A stretch of DNA of 64,000 nt from Zygnema cylindricum. Lineage: Eukaryota > Streptophyta > Zygnematophyceae > Zygnematales > Zygnemataceae. The translations under genes were made by a program, and so were the position numbers. Numbering within the stretch: position 1 is the first letter of the stretch; every line of letters begins with the position of its first letter. This document shows, piece after piece, positions 1-10,200 of this stretch. The stretch lies in the NCBI GenBank assembly GCA_037447655.1, contig JBBHKE010000316.1:30001-94000 (forward strand), written 5' to 3'. The notes beneath the pieces are model-generated. The model saw only the letters and a list, made by a program, of their open reading frames with translations. It had not been told where the DNA came from and did not search any database.

Positions 1-48
1 GTGAGAGAGGGGGGGGGGAAAGGGGAGGGAGGGAGGGAGGAAGGGGAG
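1..48. repeat. Purine-rich low-complexity tract
   Basis: Almost pure G and A, with runs of G up to ten and repeated GGGA units. No gene signal. It continues past the window edge. Confidence 0.85.
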
Positions 49-668
49 TAACAAAATTATCTAAATTTGAAAAAGAAAAAAAGAGAATGGGAATGAAATA
101 ATTCGATTTTGTTTCTATGAAATAAAAAGAAAAATGGACAAGACTTCTTTTCTAACAATTATTCTTCTTTTTTCTTCTTTTTCTGAGGTTTTATTATGAA
201 GATAAAAACTTATCTTCAGATAAAAGCTTGAGTTTTTTGTTCAAACTCTTTTGTATTAATTTCCGGTTGCGATTTTTTTTCTTTGACCGTATTTTCTATA
301 TGGGAAATGTAATCGTTAAGAAGAGGAATTGTTTCAGTCACCAAATTTACAATTATTTTTGAAAAAAAAATGTTATTTTTGAAATCAACCAAATAAAATT
401 TTCCGAACAGGACTTTTTTCCCCCAGTTTTTGAAATACTTTTCTTCCCGGAATTTTTAGTCGTAAAATATGAAGCAGGTTTACCTACTTCAAAAAATGAT
501 AATAAGTCAAGAATAATAGTAAATTTCATATTAACAACTTACACTCTCTTCTTTTCTTTTACAAATAAATTAAACAAAAAAAAAACAAAAAAATTGATAA
601 AATAAACAGAACAAGAAAAATAAGTTCATGAATAAAATATATAAGTTAAAAAATACACCACTCCCTCC
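49..668. other. AT-rich stretch, no gene seen
   Basis: Poly-A and poly-T rich sequence with stops in all frames. I see no homology to the retroelements found elsewhere in the window, no RNA gene and no repeat array. Confidence 0.6.
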
Positions 669-673
669 TCCCT

Positions 674-899
674 TGTTAAAGATTCCTAAAATCAAGGGAT
701 AGAATGGACGATCCCAATAAAGGGATTGATGAGTTGGCCAAGATTTGAACCTGGGACGTTTCACGTTAGCTGTGAATGTACTAACCACTGTACCACCAGC
801 TCAGATGTTACGCTGGTGGGTCCAATTTTTATATACTTTTTTACGATGGATTTTACCCACAATTCCGGATATCGAGCGCACGTTTCATGTACGTCAACA
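674..899 (-). mobile_element. Solo LTR of the tRNA-bearing TRIM family
   Basis: This 226-bp LTR reads on the minus strand from TGTTGACG (899) to TTTAACA (674). It is flanked by a perfect 5-bp direct duplication, TCCCT at 669-673 and 900-904, which is strong evidence for LTR insertion followed by loss of one LTR. Its length and order of parts match the 228-bp left LTR of the complete TRIM at 20937-21531: an ACCCACCAG block, then a tRNA-like segment, then the tail ending in AACA. The surrounding sequence is CT-rich, so the duplication is a little less decisive than in complex sequence. The tail has lost the TTTT that follows the tRNA-like part in the complete element. Confidence 0.85.
731..802 (-). 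ncRNA. tRNA-like sequence inside the solo TRIM LTR
   Basis: Read on the minus strand this 72-nt segment folds as a cloverleaf. Acceptor GAGCTGG/CCAACTC pairs 6 of 7. The D stem is GTAC/GTAC and the anticodon stem TTCAC/GTGAA with a 7-nt loop AGCTAAC. The variable loop has 5 nt, and the T stem CCAGG/CTTGG has a 7-nt loop TTCAAAT. An A box (TGGTACAGTGG) and a B box (GGTTCAAATCT) are present. Position 33 is G instead of U, so I do not call it a functional tRNA. The D and anticodon stems differ from those of the TRIM at 21408-21478 but still pair. Confidence 0.7.
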
Positions 900-900
900 T

Positions 901-1312
901 CCCTCCCCCCTCTCCTTCTCCCTCTCCCTCCCCTCTTCTTCTCCCTCTCCCCCTCCCTCTCTCTCCCTCTCTCCCCTCCCCTCCCTCTCCCTCTCCCCCT
1001 TCCTCTCCCCCTCTCCCTTCTCTCCCCTCTCTCTCCCTCTCTCCCCTCTCTCCCTCTCTCCCCCACTCCTCCCCTTTTCTCCCTCTCTCCCTCTCTCCCT
1101 CTCCCCCTCTTTCCCTCTCTCCCTCTCCCCCTCTCCCTCTCCCCTCCTCCCCCTCTCCTTCCTCCTCTCCCTCTCCCTCCCCCCCCTCTCTCCACCTCTC
1201 TCCCTCTCCCTCTCTCTCTCTCCCTCTCTCCCTCTCCCCCTCCCCCCCCCTCCCCTTACCTCTCCCTCTCCTCTCTCTCTCTCCTACCCTTCTCACTTTT
1301 TCTCCCCCCCCT
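901..1312. repeat. CT-rich microsatellite
   Basis: About 410 bases of CCCTCT/CTCTCC units, almost without A or G on this strand. The long open frames across it (P/S/L-rich on plus, R/E/G-rich on minus) are composition artefacts. The solo TRIM LTR sits against its left edge, with a target duplication drawn from the same CT-rich sequence. Confidence 0.95.
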
Positions 1313-1744
1313 CAACTTAATTGCACAATGCATCCACGTTGAATGTTTCTAAAATTACATTTTACATCGCTATCAGAGTTAGAGAATTATTTGTGTTGAA
1401 GTTGTGTGGGTTTTAATTACACTAAATTATGTTTGGCCACTTGGTACATTTTGGGCCTCTTAATAAAATAGTGGCACACACTTGAATTAGTGTTATAAAC
1501 TATAATATCGAGGTAAGGTGTACACCGTCCATTGCTATCATAGTTAATATCACTAATTTGGCTGCGAGTTTTAGGCCGAAAATCATAAAATAGTGTTAAC
1601 AACACTATTTGAGGGAATGGACTGCAATCCGTCATGTCTCCTTTCACTAAACTAGTGTTATACATTCCCAAGTATTTAGAGTAATACTTCTTTCAATATA
1701 ATATATATGCGCAGCTGCTAATTTTAGATTTTGTCTTCATCTTG
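1313..1744. other. No gene seen
   Basis: AT-rich unique sequence. An 84-codon minus-strand frame at 1417-1671 has no recognisable motif, and I do not call it. Confidence 0.5.
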
Positions 1745-2735
1745 GTACCAACAACGGTGTACCACAGATCTAGTGGGCTCAGTAGATCTAAAAGTTTTAG
1801 TGGAGGGTAAGACTTATATACTGACCTTCTCAGATGTGCTCTACATTCCTCAATTGAGTAAAATTCTTGTGTCTACTTCGGTATAAGATGACAAGGATTT
1901 TGATACCATCACTAGAAAGAGAGTATTTACAGCTAGGTACGGAGATGAAGTCTACTTGATAGCAGATAAGGGTAGCCAAGGAATGTTTAGGCTTAACTTG
2001 AGTAATGAAAAGAAGACTATTTACTATGGTGGTGTTCTGAGCTTGATGATCTGGCATAAGCGGTTGGGGCATGTGCATTTTGATAGGTTGAGGGAAATGA
2101 AGAAGCTGGGTGTAGTAGAAGACATTCAGTTTGGAGATAATGAAATGATGGATGATTATAGTGACTATGCCCAAGATAAGGCTGACAAACTCCCTTTTCC
2201 CAAAACTGCAACGTATAGAGGGGATAAAGTACTAGATCTGGTCCACACAGATATCTGGGGACAAGCAAGAGTACCTTCAGTTGGGGGGAAGAGGTATATG
2301 CTGACAATTACTGATGATTGGTCCAGATATTCTAGAGTGTACTTCCTAAAAACAAAGTGTGAAACACCAAAGTACTTCAAATAATACCAATCCTGGAGTG
2401 AGAAGTTGCACGGAACCCCCATTAAGCGAATAAGGAGTGATAATGGGGGAGAGTACACCTCTAACCAGTTTGAGTAATACTTCAAAGATGAGGGAGTTCA
2501 GCATCAGAAAACTGTACCGAATTATCCAAAACAAAATAGGGTAGCTTAAAGGTTGAACCAGACTTTGGGAGATAGTGTGTGTAGTATGTTGGCAAATAAA
2601 AAAATAGGAATAAGATTTTGGGCAGAGGCCATGAACTGTGCTAATTACATTAAAAATAGAGTCCTCACTACAGCCGTTAAAAGAATGACACCTTATGAGA
2701 GATAGGTTGGAAAGAAACTGGATGTCTTTCTCTAT
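1745..2735 (+). pseudogene. Ty1/copia pol fragment: post-protease, GAG-pre-integrase and integrase core
   Basis: Conceptual translation gives the region downstream of the protease (VDLKVLVEGKT). It is followed by the pre-integrase zinc region with WHKRLGHVHFDRL at about 2049-2090, then LVHTDIWG and RSDNGGEYTSNQFE of the integrase core near 2420-2470. In-frame stops (for example after KYFK at about 2381 and in NQFE at about 2475), loss of the CxxC zinc cysteines (DYSDYAQ) and missing gag, RT and LTRs show a dead fragment. It is closest to CopP at 35145-40593. The right end stops abruptly within the post-integrase region, where unique sequence begins. Confidence 0.85.
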
Positions 2736-4407
2736 TGACTTCGAAGTTTTTGGTTGGGTTTTTGTTTATGCAAAAACAGACTCGTCGTAAATGTGAAATA
2801 TCTAATCATAAATTTGGCGGAGAACTCAATTCTTCAGAAAGACAGACAGTGGATTGTCTCCATCATTAATGACTTTTTGGAGGAGCATTCTTTGAATAGC
2901 CTAGTGTAAATAAAATCAAAACCACGTGCACTTTCCGTGTGCAATAAGTTCAGTTTTTTGAATTAAGACTCAGGCAAGTTCGTTGGTATAGTAAATGGAT
3001 AGCTTTGTCGTATTATCCTCAATTAACCTCTAGAGTTGTCAAGCATTCCCTTGTTGTTTTTATTCTAAGGTTGAAGGCCTTAGGTTCCTACTTGTGAAAA
3101 TATTCTCAAGGTTTTAGAGTTACGCAATATATCAACTTGGTGTTTTAGTGCGTTTCTTCGAAGACAACCTTGTGTTCTTTGTTGCTGGAAATCAAGTCAA
3201 ATGCAAGTCACTGGAATTTTTAAGTATTTGTTGAGCTCAATTTTGTTTTCAAAATATAATTCATTAAGTTTGGCCAAATTATGAAGGCTCGGTTTCAGTT
3301 ATTTTATATGTATATTTTTATCTGCATAAATATACATCTTCATATTCATATGTCTACATATATGCATTTGAACAAGCACATATATATATGTGTATATATG
3401 TGTTTGTTCCAATGATATCTTTGGTGTGCTCGTGCCTCTATCTGTTTAGATCACTTCCCAGAATGATGTTTTGTTATCAAAATCGTTATTCATGTTTCCA
3501 CCATTACCAATGAAAGAAAACATTGTTGACACGGTATAACAAGCTTAACGATTTGTTCCGCCATTTTGTGCTTTCGTCTTTTCCCATAATGATAAGGCCA
3601 GAGCTGCTTTTTAATCTATGAATTTTTGAACCCGTAAATTATTAATGTGACACTTTCAAAATGTGTACAACATGTAACATCAGTTAGTCACAATATATGA
3701 TTCACGTTAAGTTGGTCATTCCACAAAACCTTGTTAGAAAAGGGTTTAAAAAGTATATTTTATTAATATTTATGGCGGATGAGCACACAGTAATTATCGA
3801 TATGTTTTTGATAATGGAACAGATGACATGGTCAAACATCGACAAGAATGACGCATAACCAATAGGAGGAACTCCCAATTTACTAATAAAAAATTGGCGT
3901 CAGTCATTAGACGGTTGACTTTTTGCAATCGGTCAACCATTGTATGAGTTCCGGAAAGATATATTTTGAATAGGGGATTCTAGGAAGAAGTTTTTAGGCT
4001 GAGAAGTCTCAAAGTAAAAGAAGAATTCTCGACCGCATATTATTTTCGAAGGTGTCCTCAAAAACAGTCCATGCTACGTGAGTAGATAGAGGATCTCAAG
4101 TGATGTGAATCTAGTCGGGATCATCGACCAAAACTAGCCGGATATCATAGCAGTAGAGACAAGACAGAGATATTTTTTGAGCTCAAAATGACCCGCTTCA
4201 GATTTTTTAATTGAAAATAGATGGAATGGTGAACTTTCCTTGATTAGAAAACCAATAGAAGACAGAAGAGTGGAAACGAAAGAAGGTACTTGTATACGTC
4301 GACAAAAGAATCCAATGCCATCATAAGAGTGGCGTGGGATGAAACAAAAGCAAAAGACCTAAACTCTGCCTTCACTCCAGTATTAGAACGTTGCCGCTGT
4401 GGCTGCC
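2736..4407. other. No gene seen; short AT microsatellite
   Basis: AT-rich unique sequence. A diverged TATATG/ATATGT stretch lies at about 3305-3402. No frame carries a recognisable motif, and no LTR or RNA gene is visible. Confidence 0.5.
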
Positions 4408-4548
4408 TGTTTGATCGTGTTTGACTATGTTTAACCATGTGTGACCGTGTTTGGCAATGTTTGACTATGTTTGATCATGTTTGACCGTGTTTGACAATGT
4501 TTGACTACGGTTGATCATGTTTGACCGTGTTTGAAACGGTTTGACTAG
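4408..4548. repeat. Minisatellite with a 10-bp unit (TGTTTGACNA)
   Basis: About 14 tandem units of TGTTTGAC plus two variable bases. The variable bases cycle (CG, TA, CA, CG, AA, TA), which gives a higher-order period near 40 bp. The 10-bp period is close to one DNA helical turn. The array ends where an unrecognised AT-rich sequence begins. Confidence 0.85.
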
Positions 4549-6273
4549 AACTTCTGTACAATAACATTAACGCTTCAACTTCGTCTTCCACTGTTTTGCA
4601 TCCGATTTCTACCAATCCATCTAGGAAAACCCAACGAACAACTCTTTCGTCACTTTCCCAAATTTTGAGACCTCCACTAATTTCTTCATGCAAAAAGGTA
4701 CAAAAAGATGTGAATTCAAGACCGGAGAACTTGGCAAGTGAAGTAAATATCGGAAACCTCAATGAGAAAAAAAGAAAACTTTCCTCGTCTGCCCTATGAC
4801 ATGAATGCAAAAGAACATACAAAAAGAATTGAAAGACCAACATTTTTCTCTTCTATGCATAAAGTTTAGCGAAAAAAAAAAATTGAGCAAAAATGGTAAC
4901 CATCACGACTTCAGAAAAAAATGCATAAACCGTGAAAAAAAAATTATAGAGATGATAATTGGGCTGTCATCGAACTCGACTTTCCAACACATGTCCACGA
5001 ATCGAAAAGAGCTCTGAAATTGAGGTAAACAACTGAGTAAAAAATAAAGTAAAGAACGAGGTATAAGAAAAGCCAAGAAATGTTGTTGAAAAAAGAGAGA
5101 GAGGGAGAGAGAGACAAGAGGGAAGGCAGGAGGACGGGAAGAGGTAGGGAGTGAAGGTGTTTGAAAACCCATTCAAAAAATCTTGCTCTATAAAAGGTTG
5201 TTATTAATATATATGAGTTATTCATAAAACATGTCACGACTTGCATGATTAAACTTCACAGGCGTAGATGCACTCTACAGTACATCTTGCAGATGAAGCT
5301 TGCGCGGAAGGATATGAATTCACGTTTTTTTTTAATACAGTGCGCCGTTTCGTGCCATTTTTGGCAGTTCATCACTCTTTGCCCTTTTTTGTTCATTTTT
5401 CCAGTACTATACTGAACCCTTACATGCCCTCTTTTCCAACCTTCTATCCTAACCATCATCGTAACCCTAATCGCATACAGTACTTCTACCCAGAACTCGA
5501 CGAAGTTATCTTTGTCCCCTTTTCCAAACATCTACCCACAAATCTTTATTCCAAGGGAAAATGTCCATTGTAAGAGAGAGCCGTTTGTTAGGCTAGTCGG
5601 ATATAATAATGATAATTGGTAATTGTTAAGCTTGTCGGATGAAATAATGATAACAAAGAATAAAAGTTATCGATCCGTTAGAGCACTTTCCAACATATTA
5701 GATGCAGCCTCGTGTATATGCAGGTGTACACTTAAGCAATGATAAAAATTTAAGGAAAAGTGATCACAAAAATAAATCATGATTTTTTTTGTAACATGGT
5801 CACTTAAATGTTTTGTGTTGTTATCGTGCTTTCTAAAACAGCACGCATGACACTTCTCTCGTTTATTGTTTTTTTTGTTTAGGGCACTTTCCCATGTTAC
5901 CGAAACTTTAGTCTTGTAACTTTGTTTTTAGCGAAGATTCTCCGTACTACTTTCAAAGTATTCCTATAAAAAAAGAGATCTTTCATTTGATACCAGTATT
6001 GACGTTTTTCATTGTAAGAATTGTGAGATAGAAGCGGTAAGGAGAGGGAGAGAGAAAGAGGCGCTTTCACGGACTTCGCTTTTGCGAAATGGCGTCCGTT
6101 GGTCGAGACCCCCTCCACGACCCCTGTACGGAAAAAAGGGCACGGAAAAAAGTCTCGCATAGGATGGAAACGTGCAGTGGGCTTTTTTTTGGTACTCCAC
6201 GCACATAAATTGTCAAAAACGTACGACACGTGCAACAACATGTGCTTATTCGCTCACCTCGTGGAACTTTAAT
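4549..6273. other. No gene supported
   Basis: Several unrelated open frames of 60-114 codons overlap on both strands (for example 4505-4843 minus and 5268-5573 plus). None shows a domain, signal or composition that I recognise. A purine-rich stretch lies at about 5088-5150. No retroelement homology was seen. Confidence 0.45.
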
Positions 6274-6299
6274 TAAAATCACCTCGCGAGGTGATTTTA
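6274..6299. repeat. Perfect 26-bp palindrome
   Basis: The sequence centred on CTCGCGAG is its own reverse complement over 26 bases, with arms TAAAATCACCTCG and CGAGGTGATTTTA. It has no spacer, and a related CACCTCGTGG lies just upstream at about 6255. It is not a hairpin terminator in any system expected here. Confidence 0.9.
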
Positions 6300-6895
6300 T
6301 ATAAAGTTTGAAGATGAGCTGGAATGATGCGAAAGTGTTTTGAAACGTCCTAGACAACAAACTGCATCGTGCTAGACGACAAACTGCATTACATAAAAAG
6401 TTTAAAGGTAACGCAACTTGTACGATGGTAATTTCAAAAAAATTGGGACGACTGCGGATTTTCACGTTTTTTCTAAGTTATGGAGGAAAACGACAGAAAA
6501 TAACTGTATCTTTAGCACATTGGAAAGTTCCTTTAGGGTGTGTGCCATATAACGGAAACTTCAAAATGTTACTATAGATTTTAGCGCATATTTTACGGTG
6601 TACTTTTCAAAGTGTTCTTATGTGAATCATTACTTACCTCTTCAATACTTTGAATATGTGACAATTGCAGATGTCTACAATATGTGCGATAGCCTACAAA
6701 ACGAAATGTAGACGACTACAAAACATCTTAAACTTAGTGACGTCTACAAAATCGGCGACGGTTGTAGATTCGAGTTTTTTGTGACATTGTAGATGTTTAG
6801 GGTTTTGCGACATTGCGAAGTCATGCTACCTTGTGATTTCATTAGTACGTTGATTTTCCGGCATGGCTTCCTAATTTCTTTTTCCTTATCTTTGA

Positions 6896-6900
<5 letters not shown>

Positions 6901-6927
<27 letters not shown>

Positions 6928-6982
6928 NNNNNNNNNNCAAACAGCCCAATCTCTCCCTCTCCCCCTCTCACCCTCTCTCACT
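6901..6982. repeat. (CT)n microsatellite interrupted by the gap
   Basis: A perfect CT run lies at 6901-6927. After the N gap come CTCCCT/CCCTCT units to about 6982. Its true length cannot be known from this sequence. Confidence 0.9.
6928..6937. other. Assembly gap (10 N)
   Basis: Ten N bases sit inside the CT microsatellite. Ten is probably a placeholder length. Confidence 0.98.
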
Positions 6983-8200
6983 TTACTCTGCTAAAAAAAC
7001 CCGACAAACGATAGGCTGGAGACATACTGAGAGTTGACGGGAGTTTTCGATTTTTGCAGGTTTGGCATCGAGGCTTCCAAAGCCTCCGGATTTGTTGGCA
7101 TATGCAAAACGAAATATGTACGATCCAAAGTATCGAAACTTACGTTAAATTAGGAAATTTTTATTATCGTGTCTTTTACCCTTTTGTGCATGTTTTTATC
7201 CTTTTCCAGGCTAGTTTTTTCATCTGTTAGGCACCTTTTTTTTCCTCTTTTATGTGAGATTTCTCCTTCACTTTTGACCTGATTTGGATAATTTTGGCAG
7301 TTTCCTCGCCCAGAGCCGGTTAAATTATTATTTGACAAGCCTTAATCATGAATTATTCAAATGGATAATTGTGAATACATATGACTCAAAAATCTTAGAT
7401 TAATTTGATTTGATTTGATTTGGAGGGATTATGAAAGTGACTCTTTTACTCTTAAGGTGAAAAAGCATAATTGTTTTTTTTTTTTTTCACCCTAGTGTTT
7501 TTTGGAGGAAATTGTGCTAACAATTTTTTTTTACATATTTGTTGCGACATGTTTTACCGAAAAACATACAATCGAACAAATGTACAATATCAAACTTATG
7601 TTGAGATTTGAAATGGGTTTTGTAATGTTCATAATGTCGATTAATGCATTCAATTTAGTGTGTATTTTTTCTTTTGTACGGACAATTTTTGGATTTTTTT
7701 GTGAAAAAAAAACAAATAGAGTTCCGTCATCCGACATTGATGTCTAAGATTTCCTGAGAGCTGAAGACTAAAAAAATTTTAAAATTCCAAGTACCGAGGG
7801 TCCGAGATCCCAAATCTCCTAAACCCTAAACCTGACGTCGAAGGTAGTCGGTATCAATAGACACGATTGACTTGATCCCAAGTCAAACGTTGAGGAAACC
7901 CTAAGTCAGCCGTATCCTGAACCAGAAGTCAATGGATGCCTAAAAACAGAGTGCCATCCCTAAACTAAAGGTCACCTAGGCATAACAACTGGCGAGCCCA
8001 TTCCCTTGGTAAAATAGGGTAGAATAAATAAAACAAGGCTTTATTAAAAAACACGACTGTAAACCATTTGTGTCCATGGGTACAAAAGAACACACAAGAT
8101 AAATTAAAAAGTTAGATGGTAAACCATCTAAGTCCGAGGGTACAAAAGGGGCGCCAAGGCAAAAACTGAAAAACTACAAGTAGGGCAATAAAAAACAAAG
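6983..8200. other. No gene seen; one diverged direct repeat
   Basis: AT-rich sequence. Two diverged copies of a 30-bp unit (GTAAACCAT...GGGTACAAAAG) lie at 8059-8089 and 8119-8149, 60 bp apart. The last five bases, CAAAG (8196-8200), are the left target duplication of CopA-1. Confidence 0.5.
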
Positions 8201-8334
8201 TGTTGAAAAGAAGTAATTAATATTCAGACTTAATTCAGACTCTAGAGTGAAGAGAGAGGGAGTCACGTGGCTGCCGCCATAGTCAGAAAGAAACAGGCAG
8301 ACCAAGTGATTGATTACCGGAATGTTAACCTTAA

Positions 8335-8392
8335 CTAGATTTGAACCTAGGTATTTGAAGTACTGTGTATGCCATAACCATTATGGCGTTGA
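8335..8392 (-). ncRNA. tRNA-like module, antisense to CopA-1
   Basis: On the minus strand an A-box-like segment (CCATAATGGTTATGGC) precedes a B-box-like AGGTTCAAATC at the spacing seen in tRNA genes. The stems are decayed. The same module in the same antisense orientation is found in nearly every copia LTR here. Confidence 0.5.
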
Positions 8393-8604
8393 CGAAACGA
8401 TACACGCACTTAGTTCGCTATTTTATTAAAGTGTTACGCAAACGTCACAAACCAAAACACATCAAAATTGACGAAACGACATCTATAGTCAAATGGCGCT
8501 CGCGGACGCGAATATAACTGTGTAAAATACATGATCGGACGGACGTCGTCGCCCCCGCCAAACCCGAATGAATCTTTGGCGACTTTCGAACCTAGCGGCG
8601 CGCT

Positions 8605-8851
8605 GTGCCACGTGGCACCACATCATTGAACGCCGGAAAGGATGGGAGGAGGAACGATGACTCCCATGTTGACAAGTGTCAAGCAAAAGGCCATGTTGTA
8701 CAATGGCCGTACAAGAAGTACAATCGGCCACTGTACCTTCTTGTACTATACACCCTTTTGATTGGCCTAGGGTAGAGTAGTAGGTAGTTGTGTGTAGGAG
8801 TTAAGGGACGTGTTTGAGTCGCCTCTCTTCAGGTGACCTTTTGTATTTATA
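8605..8851 (+). promoter_or_regulatory. LTR promoter region of CopA-1
   Basis: It contains a palindromic CACGTG G-box at 8609-8614 (bound by plant bZIP/bHLH factors in known promoters) and repeated GTAC cores at about 8696-8750. A TATTTATA box follows about 235 bp after the G-box. The order G-box, GTAC cluster, TATA repeats in the other LTRs. Transcription would start about 30 bp after the TATA. This is inferred from the sequence only. Confidence 0.5.
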
Positions 8852-9055
8852 GGCCGTCTTTGGCCATCCATAACTTACTGCTCAGGGAAGCAAATTCAGT
8901 GATTCTTTTTGCGTTTGACTCAGAGGAGTCTTCTCCTCACAAGGGTGAGGGTGGTCAAAATATTTGTGTGCCTGGGCGGCACTTATTCAATGGGAAAGTG
9001 AAAGGGGTAAATATTATCATAGAGGCTTTACATAGGCTGCTCATTTTGTGTGTTA

Positions 9056-10200
9056 ATGGAGACCACAAAATTTCAGGTTATGGGCCCACCCGCTAGGGTG
9101 CCCATATTTCATGGATCAGACTTTCTTTATTTGGAAATGATGATGGAGGGAGAAATTTTTGAGAAGCACCTATGGGGCATATTTTCCGGGCAAATTCGAT
9201 GTCCACCTCCACCTGGGTTTGTAGGAACACGATTTTCTGGCACCTTCACCACCACGGCCACCATCACGAACGATGACGAGGAAGGGGAGGAAATAATCAT
9301 GGAAGGAGAAAAGGGAGGAGTTGCTTCTCGAGGGACTCCATTGTGAAGGACGATACCGACAATAGCACCACCTGCGTGACAATGGTGACAGGGAGTCAGA
9401 CCAAACGGTCAGAATATGAAAATTGGAACTATAAGGATAAGGTGGCTAAAGTCTTAATTCTCAAAGTGAAGTGAAGGGTATTGCCATTCCCCTTATGCAT
9501 GTTAGATCTTCCTCTCACATTTGGGTATCTCTTGTAAACAAATATAAGAGTGGGTCATTGCAGTAGCAACAGCTGGCAGAAAATAAGATTTCAGCTTTTA
9601 CTTACAAGGGAGGAAGTATGAATGATTATTGTAATGACTTAGGAGCATTATTTGGAGAACTAGAGAGCGCAGGTAACTCATGGTCTAGGAGACAAATAGT
9701 AAATACACTGATAATGAAACTACTTGAAGAGTATGAGAATATCATTTATCGGTTGCAAGATCTAGGTGATAGCAATTGGAATTGGAATGATACAGTAGGG
9801 ATGATTTTAGTGAAAGAGAGTACCATAGAACTTAGGAGAGGAAGTCTGAGTATTCAAGCATTGGCTGCAGGATCTGATTGGCGGAAGCGTGATGAGGAAA
9901 AAGGAAAGGATCCCTAACGAAACTTTGGAGGAAAAGGACAAGGAGGTGGCGAATGTGATCGACAGGGGAGAGGAGCTCCTCGAGGTGGACTATGTCACTT
10001 CTACAAGAAACCGGGACATTATATGGTAGATTATGTCAAGCTTGCAGATCTCCGACTGAAAGATGGACAAGGTTCCTCAAAAGATGGAGGAAAGAAAAAG
10101 ACTTTTCTGACTCAAGTTCATGACGAGGAAGAAGATGAAGCAACCCAACCGGAAGAGGAGCTTGAGGTGCTTCTTTTTTAAACCAAAAACCACTGAGAAG
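9056..10200 (+). pseudogene. gag: CopA-1 gag (decayed)
   Basis: Copia-type Gag forms the virus-like particle around the element RNA. The frame opens with ATG at 9056, inside the 5' LTR. It crosses the LTR end (9075) and the primer site, which is translated as Q-V-M-G-P, and reads to a stop at about 9344. Further gag sequence follows in other frames, for example SMNDYCNDLGALFGELESAG at 9615-9675. The CCHC knuckle at about 9990-10035 is damaged: the second and last cysteines are tyrosine (CHFYKKPGHYMVDY). It is a broken copy of the gag that is better preserved in CopA-2. Confidence 0.85.
9076..9090 (+). other. Primer-binding site, half-tRNA initiator Met type
   Basis: GGTTATGGGCCCACC directly follows the LTR end CA. 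It is complementary to the anticodon stem-loop of plant initiator tRNA-Met (GGUGGGCCCAUAACC), not to the tRNA 3' end. Drosophila copia is known to use such a site with a cleaved 5' half of the tRNA. Confidence 0.85.

Larger units (their letters stand above)
8201..9075 (+). repeat. 5' LTR of CopA-1
   Basis: 875 bp from TGTTGAAAAG to AAAATTTCA. The right edge is set by the primer site that follows and by the matching 3' LTR end. It carries an antisense tRNA-like module (8335-8392), a 14-bp palindromic G-box GTGCCACGTGGCAC (8605-8618), several GTAC motifs, a TATA-like TATTTATA (about 8844), and two short hairpins at 8917-8930 (GACTC/GAGTC) and 8935-8950 (CCTCAC/GTGAGG). Confidence 0.88.

Noticed and set aside
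731-802. Calling the cloverleaf sequences functional tRNA genes
   Set aside because: Position 33 is not U, identity is unclear, and each lies inside an LTR with defined ends.
726-1352. Long overlapping open frames on both strands
   Set aside because: They lie on the CT microsatellite and encode P/S/L or R/E/G runs; simple-sequence artefact.
4505-4843. 112-codon minus-strand frame as a gene
   Set aside because: No domain, overlaps the minisatellite, no support from composition or neighbours.
5268-5573. 101-codon plus-strand frame as a gene
   Set aside because: No recognisable motif and an equally long frame on the other strand.
7815-7835. AAACCCTAAACC resembling plant telomere repeat
   Set aside because: Only about one and a half units; no array.
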